DNA of 27,818 bases from NCBI GenBank assembly GCA_035711865.1, contig DASTBT010000005.1:1-27818 (forward strand). The letters run 5' to 3'. Made by a program: the position numbers and the translations under genes. This document shows, piece after piece, positions 21,981 to 27,818 of this stretch. The notes under the pieces are model-generated. The model searched no databases and was not told where the DNA came from. It saw only the letters and a program-made list of their open reading frames with translations. Positions within the stretch are counted from its first letter, which is position 1; every line of letters begins with the position of its first letter. The stretch comes from JAOUEA01 sp035711865 (GTDB taxonomy: Bacteria > Actinomycetota > UBA4738 > HRBIN12).

Positions 21981-23330
21981 GTGCGGACCGACATGCTTCG
22001 ACGCACCATCGCCGAGATGATGCCGAGCGTGCTCGACGAGCTCGGGGCGCTCGTGCGCATCCCGTCGATCGCGTTCCCCGGGTACCCCGAGGAACCCGTG
22101 CGCGAGATGGCCGAACGCACGGTCGTCCTCGCCCGCGAAGCCGGGTTCTCCGACGCGGCCCCGCGTGACGTGCCGTGGGGTTACCCGCCGGTCGTGGCCG
22201 AGATCGAGGGGCCGGAAGGCTCGCCCACGGTCGTGCTCTACGCTCACTACGACGTGCAGCCCGCGCCGCCGGAGCAGGGGTGGACCACCGATCCGTGGAC
22301 CCCGGTCACGAAGGACGATGGCCGTCTGTACGGGCGCGGGGCGGCGGACGACAAGAGCGGGATCGCGATCCATCTCGCGTCCGTCCGTGCGTTCGGCGGG
22401 CGCCCGCCGTGCACCGTGCGTCTGATCGTGGAGGGCATGGAGGAGACCGAGTCGAACCTCGAGGCGTTCGTCGAGGCGAACCCCGCTCCGTTCGGGGCCG
22501 ATGTGTTCGTGGTCGCCGACATGGGCAACATCGAGGCCGGAGCGCCGATCCTCACCACCACGCTGCGCGGAGAGGTGTCGTGCATCGTGACGGTCTCGAC
22601 GTTGCAGCATCCGCTGCACTCGGGCGCGTTCGGCGGCCCGGCCCCCGACGCGATGATGGCGCTCGCCAGGCTGCTGGCGACCCTGCACGACGACGAGGGC
22701 ACCGTGTGCGTCGCCGGGGTGAGCGCGGCGGAGTGGTCCGGGGCCGATCTCCCCGAGGCGGACTTCCGTTCCGCCGCCGACCTGCTCGACGGCACCGAGC
22801 TCATCGGCCCGGGGACGGTCGGCTCGCGACTGTGGTCGAGGCCGAGCATCAACGCGATCGGCATCGACACCACGACGATCGCGGGATCCTCGAACGTGCT
22901 GCTCCCCAGTGCACGGGCAAAGGTGTCGATGCGCATCGTGCCGGGCAGCGACCCCGACCGCGAGCTCGACGCGCTCGTGCGCCACCTGGAGTCCCACGCA
23001 CCATGGGGCGCGACCGTCGAGGTCGAGCGGGTGAAGACCGCCCCCCCGTTCCGCTGCACGACCGACGGCCCGGCCTTCGTCGCGGCCCGCGCCGCTCTGC
23101 AGGAGGCCTTCGGCGCTCCCGCGGGAGAAGCGGGTTCGGGCGGGTCGATCCCGCTGCTGCAGACCCTGCAGCGCGTCAGCCCCGATGCGGAGTTCATCCT
23201 GTGGGGCGCGGAGGACCTGGCGGGGTCCCGCATCCACGCGTCGGACGAGAGCGTCGATCCGGCCGAGATCGAACGCATGATCCTGGCGCAGATCCTGTTC
23301 CTGCGAAACCTCGCGGCCCACGGAGCGTGA
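21981..23330 (+). CDS. M20-family metallopeptidase (dipeptidase-like)
   Basis: The 449 residues keep the M20 two-zinc centre: H89 and D91 (YAHYDVQP), bridging D123 (GRGAADDKSG), general base E154 with E155 (EGMEETES), D180 and H419 (SRIHASDES). A lid/dimerisation domain lies between. This cytosolic family removes amino acids from dipeptides or deacylates amino acids; DVQP with ADDKSG is common in the carnosinase-like dipeptidases. The GTG start follows GAGGGA by about 8 bases; an in-frame ATG at 21993 is possible. It is divergent from fhs and not obviously tied to folate. Confidence 0.88.
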   Translation: MRTDMLRRTIAEMMPSVLDELGALVRIPSIAFPGYPEEPVREMAERTVVLAREAGFSDAAPRDVPWGYPPVVAEIEGPEGSPTVVLYAHYDVQPAPPEQGWTTDPWTPVTKDDGRLYGRGAADDKSGIAIHLASVRAFGGRPPCTVRLIVEGMEETESNLEAFVEANPAPFGADVFVVADMGNIEAGAPILTTTLRGEVSCIVTVSTLQHPLHSGAFGGPAPDAMMALARLLATLHDDEGTVCVAGVSAAEWSGADLPEADFRSAADLLDGTELIGPGTVGSRLWSRPSINAIGIDTTTIAGSSNVLLPSARAKVSMRIVPGSDPDRELDALVRHLESHAPWGATVEVERVKTAPPFRCTTDGPAFVAARAALQEAFGAPAGEAGSGGSIPLLQTLQRVSPDAEFILWGAEDLAGSRIHASDESVDPAEIERMILAQILFLRNLAAHGA

Positions 23331-23349
23331 CCATCGCGCGTCCCGGTCC

Positions 23350-23355
23350 GATACT
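23350..23355 (+). promoter_or_regulatory. Possible -10 box before fdhD
   Basis: GATACT lies 6 bases before ATG 23362, keeping the leaderless spacing but missing the first T of TAnnnT. Confidence 0.3.
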
Positions 23356-23361
23356 GGGGTG

Positions 23362-24198
23362 ATGGCCGCCACCGAGCCGCTGCGCAGGAACGTGACCGAC
23401 GTGCGGGTGATCGCGGTCGACGGCGGCGTCCGCAGTCACCGGCCGGACACCCTCGCGACCGAGGAGCCGATGGAGATCCGCGTGCAGGGTTCGGGTCGGC
23501 GGGCGCAGCAGGTGGCGGTGACGATGCGCACGCCCGGCGCGGACCACGAGCTCGCGGTGGGGTTCCTGTTCACCGAGGGGCTGATCGCGCCGGGGGAGGT
23601 GCGTCGCGTCGCCTACTGCGACGATCTCGACGACGAGGAACAGCGCTACAACGTCGTCACGGTCACGCTCGAGCGGCCATTCGACCACGAGCGGCTGCAC
23701 CGGAACTTCTTCGCCACGTCGTCGTGCGGCGTCTGCGGGAAAGTTGCCCTCGACGACGTCGAGGTCCGATGCGGACCCGTGAGCGACGGGCCGGTCGTGC
23801 CCGTCGAGGTGTTGGTCTCCTTGCCGGATCGGCTCCGGTCGAAGCAGCGGGTGTTCGATCGAACGGGCGGGCTGCACGCCGCCGGTCTGTTCACGTCGGC
23901 CGGGGACCTCGTCGCGCTCCGGGAGGACGTGGGCCGCCACAACGCGGTCGACAAGGTGATCGGTGAGCAGGTCCTGGCCGGCCGCGTGCCGCTCGGGGAC
24001 CTCGTGCTTCAGGTGAGCGGCCGGGTGAGCTTCGAGATCGTGCAGAAGGCCGCCGTCGCCGGCATCCCCGTCGTGAGCGCCGTGAGCGCTCCGTCTTCGC
24101 TCGCCGTCGATGCCGCCGCTCGCTTCGGGATGACGCTGGTCGGCTTCGTGCGTGATGGGCGCGGTAACGTGTACACCCGGCCGGAGCGCGTCGGCTGA
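23362..24198 (+). CDS. fdhD: Formate dehydrogenase accessory sulfurtransferase FdhD
   Basis: The 278 residues match FdhD: RTPGADHELAVGFLFTEGLI, the CxxC motif C122-G-V-C125 in ATSSCGVCGK, GGLHAAGLFT, LREDVGRHNAVDKVIG and VSAPSSLAVDAA. FdhD passes sulfur from a cysteine desulfurase to the molybdenum of the bis-MGD cofactor, which formate dehydrogenases need for activity. The catalytic FDH subunit lies 1.6 kb away on the same strand. A GTG directly before the ATG (23359) would add one residue. Confidence 0.95.
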   Translation: MAATEPLRRNVTDVRVIAVDGGVRSHRPDTLATEEPMEIRVQGSGRRAQQVAVTMRTPGADHELAVGFLFTEGLIAPGEVRRVAYCDDLDDEEQRYNVVTVTLERPFDHERLHRNFFATSSCGVCGKVALDDVEVRCGPVSDGPVVPVEVLVSLPDRLRSKQRVFDRTGGLHAAGLFTSAGDLVALREDVGRHNAVDKVIGEQVLAGRVPLGDLVLQVSGRVSFEIVQKAAVAGIPVVSAVSAPSSLAVDAAARFGMTLVGFVRDGRGNVYTRPERVG

Positions 24199-24227
24199 GC
24201 CCGCGCAGCGGCGTCACCAGCCCACGA

Positions 24228-24719
24228 TCACTCGCGTTGGTGCCAGTCGTAGGTCACGCTCGTGCGGAACACCAGGTCCTGGAGCGAGGCGTTCCGCCCG
24301 CTCAGCGCGCTCCAGAACAGCCCGATCGGGAACGCCACGCAGGCGATCGCGCGCAACAGCGCTCGGCCGATCCGAGGAGGTGATCCGTCGCGCCCCAGGA
24401 CCCGTAGGCCCATGAGGCGGCCGCCGGGGCTGCTCCCGGTGCCGGCCCACGAGATCGTGAGCATGATCGCCGCCACGATCAGGGCGGCCGTGACCAACGT
24501 GACGTAGGAGAGCTGCGGCCACGCGAACTCACGGGGCTTCCGCAGCAGCCGCGCCGCGGCCCACAACCCATAGCCCAGCCCGACGAGCGCGGCCGAGTAC
24601 GCGGCGTCCACCACCATCGCGAGAGCCCGGGAGACCACGCCCGCCCGCATCCCCTGACGTTCCGCAGCCTCGATCGGCAGCGCGCGCACCGAGTGCCGGG
24701 GGCGGTCGGCCACGCTCAC
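24228..24719 (-). CDS. RDD-family membrane protein
   Basis: The 163 residues show the RDD layout: R31 and D38 in SRALAMVVDAAYSAAL (30-45) in the first helix, a second helix at about 72-92, SSPGGRLMGLRVLGRDG (96-112) between helices, and LQDLVFRTSVTYD with the late aspartate. RDD proteins are small polytopic membrane proteins; some act in ion exchange, most are uncharacterised. The GTG overlaps the stop of the nonapeptide-repeat gene (GTGA), so the two are made together and may form one complex. Confidence 0.85.
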   Translation of the reverse strand: MSVADRPRHSVRALPIEAAERQGMRAGVVSRALAMVVDAAYSAALVGLGYGLWAAARLLRKPREFAWPQLSYVTLVTAALIVAAIMLTISWAGTGSSPGGRLMGLRVLGRDGSPPRIGRALLRAIACVAFPIGLFWSALSGRNASLQDLVFRTSVTYDWHQRE

Positions 24720-25702
24720 GGCTCACCCCCGTCCTCCGCCGCGCGCAGCTCGCGCGCCTCTCGCCGCAGCACCCTGTCGACGATCCCGGCGACGAGGAGA
24801 TCGGCATGCATGCCCTGGATCCGGGCGGTCCGGACGGTCTCGCCGGCCATCGCGCCCGACGATTCGCGGATCACGCGTGGCAGGTCGACGTCCTCGATCA
24901 CCTCCTGCGCGATCGCGGCGACGTCGAGCCGGTCGACGATCGAGAGCAGGTCGGTGCGCGCGATCACGCGATCGACGTCGATGCGGTCGGCGACCCGATC
25001 CACGTCGACACGATCGACGACGGCGTCGAGATCCACCCGGTCGATGATGCGTTCGATGTCGACGTCCTCGACGATCGCGTTCACGTCGACCCGTTCACGA
25101 ACGAGGGCGGTCAGGTCGACCTGGTCGGCGAGCGCCTGGGCGATCTCGGGCACGAGCACCTGCAGGAACGACGTCGCGGCCTGCACCATCTCGGCCTGTG
25201 TGGACCTCCACTGACCGTCGAGGACCCGGGCGGCGCCGGCGGCCATCTCCCCGGCGTCCTTCGCGAAGCGCGGCTCGACGAGCCACGTGAGCGCGGGACC
25301 GACGGTGTCGGCGACCTGTCTGGCCGCCCCCGCTGCGGCCTCCGCCGCCGTGACGGCCGCCCCGAGCCCGGCGCCGGCGAGCGTCGAGGCCGGGTCCTTC
25401 GCGTCGCCGAGCTCCTCGTCCTTCGGCATCGTGGTGCGGAGAGCGTCGGCGAGCGCGGTGGCGCCGGCGGCGAAGAGCCCCGCCCCGACCTTCACCCCCT
25501 GCTCGAGCATCGCGGCGACCTGCGAGCCGGGGGCGGGCGCCGCGGCGTCGTCGCCGGCCCGGTCGGCTTCCTCGTCGGCCGCGAGGGCATCCTCGTAGCT
25601 GATCTCGTCGTCTGCCGACGGTTCCGTGGCGTCTTCCGGGCCGGGAAGCCGGACGACGTTGTCCGGTTCCGTGGGCTCCCCGCCGATCGGGATGCGATCC
25701 AT
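24716..25702 (-). CDS. Hypothetical protein with nonapeptide repeats
   Basis: The 328 residues fall into three parts. Residues 1-60 are acidic and likely disordered. Residues 60-190 are Ala-rich helices (LEQGVKVGAGLFAAGATALA, AGLGAAVTAAEAAAG) that may touch or enter a membrane. Residues 195-280 are about nine repeats of the pattern hDhxxhhxR, for example VDLDAVVDR, VDVDRVADR, IDVDRVIAR. A short helical tail follows. The frame is open upstream to 26065, but ATG 25702 avoids the fdhA region. It is translationally coupled to the RDD gene. I recall similar D-rich repeats near RDD proteins in other actinobacteria; the function is unknown. Confidence 0.75.
   Translation of the reverse strand: MDRIPIGGEPTEPDNVVRLPGPEDATEPSADDEISYEDALAADEEADRAGDDAAAPAPGSQVAAMLEQGVKVGAGLFAAGATALADALRTTMPKDEELGDAKDPASTLAGAGLGAAVTAAEAAAGAARQVADTVGPALTWLVEPRFAKDAGEMAAGAARVLDGQWRSTQAEMVQAATSFLQVLVPEIAQALADQVDLTALVRERVDVNAIVEDVDIERIIDRVDLDAVVDRVDVDRVADRIDVDRVIARTDLLSIVDRLDVAAIAQEVIEDVDLPRVIRESSGAMAGETVRTARIQGMHADLLVAGIVDRVLRREARELRAAEDGGEP
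24863..25120 (-). repeat. 27-bp-period coding repeats (nonapeptide array)
   Basis: The DNA encoding residues 195-280 of the hypothetical protein repeats with a 27-base period, visible as recurring gtcgac/gatcgac units. Residues 205-267 keep strict 9-residue register; the flanking copies are 10 and 13 residues. The copies have diverged, so the array is old and kept at protein level. Confidence 0.7.
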
Positions 25703-25764
25703 GGTCCCATCATGGACCGCCCGGGGCCTGGCGGCCAACCGGTGAGACCCGACCTGGCTCGCCG

Positions 25765-25770
25765 TAAGAT
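25765..25770 (+). promoter_or_regulatory. -10 box of the formate dehydrogenase gene
   Basis: TAAGAT lies 37 bases before the GTG start; no clear -35 is visible. The transcript should carry a leader with AAGGAG at 25797-25802, so this gene is not leaderless. Confidence 0.45.
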
Positions 25771-25807
25771 GGGGAGACGGCATCCGCCGGATCGGGAAGG
25801 AGACGAT

Positions 25808-27775
25808 GTGTCGACGAGCACGACACTCACCCGTCTGACCGAGCCGATGGTTCGCGACGACGGCGAGCTGCGCGTGGCCACCTGGGACGAGGCCCTCGAT
25901 CGGGCCGCCGAGGGACTCCGCCGGGCCGCCGATCGCAACCCCGGCCGGGGCACGGGGGTGTTCAGCTGCTCCAAGGCCACGAACGAGATGAACTTCATCG
26001 CCGGGAAGTTCAGCCGGCAGGTCCTGGGCAGCAACAACATCGACAGCTGCAACCGCACCTGACACGCGCCTTCGGTGGTCGGTCTGGCCACCGTCTTCGG
26101 TGCCGGTGGCGGTACCAGCTCATACGAGGAGGTCGAGAACACCGACCTCATCCTGATGTGGGGCTCGAACGCTCGGGCCGCGCACCCCATCTTCTTCCAC
26201 CACGTCCTGAAGGCCGTCAACCGGGGGGCGAGGCTGATCGTCGTCGATCCGCGCCGCACGGAGTCCGCCGAGTGGGGCGATCTCTGGCTCGGCATCGACG
26301 TCGGCTCCGACATCGCGCTGTCGAACGCGATCGCGAGGGAGATCGTCGCGAACGACCTGCAGCACGATGCGTTCGTCGAGGGCGCCACGGTCGGGTACGC
26401 CGAGTACGTCGACTCGATCATGGACTGGACCCTCGAGCGCGGTGAGGCCGTCACGGGTGTTCCCGCCGATGTGATCCGCGAGGTGGCACAGGCCTATGCG
26501 AAGGCCGACCGGGCGATGATCTGCTGGACGCTCGGCATCACCGAGCATCACAACGCCGTCGACAACGTGCTTTCGCTGATCAACCTGTCGCTGCTCACTG
26601 GTCACGTCGGCACGTACGGCAGCGGCGTGAACCCGCTGCGCGGCCAGAACAACGTGCAGGGCGGGGGCGACATGGGCGCGATCCCGAACAAGCTGGCCGG
26701 CTTCCAGGACATCGAGAAGGACGCCGCCGCGCGCGCGAGGTTCGAGGCAGCCTGGGGAACGCCGATCGTCCCCGAGTACGGCTGGCACCTCACCGACATG
26801 TTCCGGGCGATGGAGCGTGAGGACCTCACCGCGGTCTACTGCATCGGCGAGAACCCGGCGACGAGCGAGGCAGACAACCCGCACGCAGTCGAGCTGCTCG
26901 AGGGCCTCGAGACCCTGATCGTGCAGGACATCTTCATGACGAAGACGGCCGAGCTCGCCGACGTCGTCTTCCCGGCGTCCAACAGCGCGTTCGAATCCGA
27001 GGGGACGGTGACGAACTCCGAGCGGCGGGTGCAGCGGGTCCGGGCCGCGCTCGAGCCGCCGGGCAACGCGAGGGACGACATCTGGATCATCACCCAGCTC
27101 GCGAACCGCATGGGGGCGGGCTGGGGCGACGTCACGCCTCGGCAAGCATGGGACGAGTGCCGCTCGCTGAGCCCGATGCACGCGGGCATGAGCTGGGAAC
27201 GACTGGAGGAGCTCGGCGGCATCCAGTGGCCGTGTCCCGACGAGGAGCACCCGGGCACGCTCTACCTGCACTCGAGGCTGTGGGAGTTCGACGACGCTGA
27301 CGCGCAGGGCGTGAAGGCGCCGTTCTCGATCGTGATCGACGAGCCGCCGGTCGACGAGCTCACCGAGGAGTTCCCGTTGCGGCTGACCACCGGGCGACGG
27401 CTCGACTCGTACAACACGGGCGTGCAGAGCGGCCTGTACACATCGCCGCTCCGCCGCGGGGAGACGATCGACGTCTCGCCCGAGGACGCGGCGCGGCTGG
27501 CGCTGGCCGAGGACGAGTGCGTCGTCGTCTCGAGCCGCCGCGGCTCGGTCGAGGTGCCGGTGCACGTCGACGAGGCGCTGCGTCCGGGGCTCGTGTTCAT
27601 GACGTTCCACTTCCCGGACCAGGTCGACACGAACGTGCTCACGATCGAAGCGACCGACCCGAAGTCGGGCACCGCGGAGTTCAAGGCGGCCGCGGTGCGC
27701 ATCGACAAGCTGCCGCCCGAGCGGCGGGCCGAGGCGGAGACCGCCGGCGCGATCTCCGGAGGGGGCGGGGAGTAG
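25808..27775 (+). CDS. fdhA: Formate dehydrogenase catalytic subunit, selenocysteine at in-frame TGA
   Basis: Read through the TGA at 26060-26062, this encodes 655 residues with Sec85 followed by H86, as in SCNRT-U-HAPSVVGL, matching the active site U140-H141 of E. coli FdhF. R278 in VNPLRGQNNVQG matches its active-site arginine. The molybdopterin domains then run to a C-terminal cofactor-binding domain (FMTFHFPDQVDTNVLT, DPKSGTAEFKAAA) like NAD-linked FDH alpha subunits. The enzyme oxidises formate to CO2 at bis-MGD molybdenum or tungsten. The protein starts at the segment LTRLTEPMVRDDG, so the N-terminal [4Fe-4S] domain is missing. GTG 25808 is preceded by AAGGAG; ATG 25806 is out of frame. 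FdhD lies upstream. The downstream gene is cut off. Confidence 0.9.
26060..26092 (+). promoter_or_regulatory. Bacterial SECIS element after the selenocysteine TGA
   Basis: The TGA is followed by a 7-bp stem (26074-26080 with 26086-26092, one T-G pair) capped by the loop GGTCT (26081-26085). In E. coli fdhF, from memory, GGUCU sits at the same positions 22-26 counted from the U of UGA. This is where SelB binds to bring Sec-tRNA. The bulged U17 of E. coli can pair here, so the stem is longer. Confidence 0.85.
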
Positions 27776-27778
27776 CAT
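27773..27778 (+). promoter_or_regulatory. -10 box for a leaderless transcript at the right edge
   Basis: TAGCAT overlaps the fdhA TAG stop and ends 7 bases before GTG 27786. Confidence 0.4.
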
Positions 27779-27785
27779 CCGGAGC

Positions 27786-27818
27786 GTGACCCCCGCCCGC
27801 CCGCCCGCGTTGTCCACG
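27786..27818 (+). CDS. Start of a gene cut by the right edge
   Basis: Eleven codons (MTPARPPALST) follow a TAGCAT box at leaderless spacing. This is too short to identify. As the next gene after fdhA it could be an electron-transfer or cofactor partner, or unrelated. Confidence 0.4.
   Translation, partial: MTPARPPALST

Noticed and set aside
21534..23372. 612-codon minus-strand ORF
   Set aside because: It is antisense to the M20 peptidase, whose zinc ligands are all present on the plus strand.
24863..25120. CRISPR array or intergenic tandem repeat
   Set aside because: The 27-base period is in coding frame, degenerate, and has no spacers; it encodes protein repeats.
25806..25808. ATG start for fdhA
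   Set aside because: It is out of frame with the FDH reading frame; GTG 25808 is in frame with a proper ribosome-binding site.
25808..26062. fdhA as a pseudogene broken by a stop codon
   Set aside because: There is one TGA only, exactly at the Sec position, with continuous homology after it and a SECIS-like hairpin.
26120..27817. 565-codon minus-strand ORF
   Set aside because: It is antisense to fdhA; Arg/His/Val-rich shadow sequence.

Overview
This window is chromosomal DNA of a high-GC actinobacterium that I cannot place further. A WhiB protein with its four cysteines, a PimB'-type mannosyltransferase, three F420-type oxidoreductases (one Ddn-like, two LLM-class), a DEDD-exonuclease/UvrC-N fusion and many GTG starts all point to Actinomycetota. 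It is densely coded: 34 coding regions, two of them cut by the window edges. No gap reaches 300 bases; the largest is 163 bases at 21818-21980. I see no rRNA, tRNA, insertion sequence, phage gene or CRISPR array. Many genes have a TAnnnT -10 box ending 6-7 bases before the start codon, so leaderless transcripts look common.

Layout. 1-1000 (minus): the start of a cysteine desulfurase and an aquaporin. 1120-2495 (plus): a short run with a receiver-domain protein, three small unknown proteins and a Ddn-like F420 enzyme. 2511-5649 (minus): exonuclease-UvrC fusion, thiolase, stand-alone Lrp/AsnC ligand-binding domain. 5807-6622 (plus): an LLM oxidoreductase. 6644-9608 (minus): gmhA-hddA (sugar heptose phosphates), whiB, and a YgfZ-type folate-binding protein. 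9632-15635 (plus): PimB'-like glycosyltransferase, zinc-ribbon membrane protein, SRPBCC protein, then a tight operon of ArsA/Get3-like ATPase, ROK sugar kinase, LLM oxidoreductase and 5-formyl-THF cyclo-ligase, joined by 4-base overlaps.

The most interesting part is 15018-27775, a folate and formate one-carbon region. It holds 5-formyl-THF cyclo-ligase, two tandem GcvT/DmdA-like proteins, glutamate formimidoyltransferase, cyclodeaminase, formate-THF ligase, FdhD and the formate dehydrogenase catalytic subunit. An M20 peptidase, a VOC protein, an RDD membrane protein and a nonapeptide-repeat protein are interspersed. A reasonable model, by inference, is that one-carbon units from a methylated donor or from formiminoglutamate enter the THF pool, are released as formate by the ligase running in reverse, and are oxidised to CO2.

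The formate dehydrogenase is read through an in-frame TGA at 26060-26062, at the position of the catalytic selenocysteine. The hairpin after it carries a GGTCT loop at the same offset as I recall for E. coli fdhF, so this is very likely a selenoprotein and not a broken gene. The same protein begins after the point where the usual N-terminal [4Fe-4S] domain would lie, so its electron-transfer partner is unknown. These two features together are the best lead in the window.
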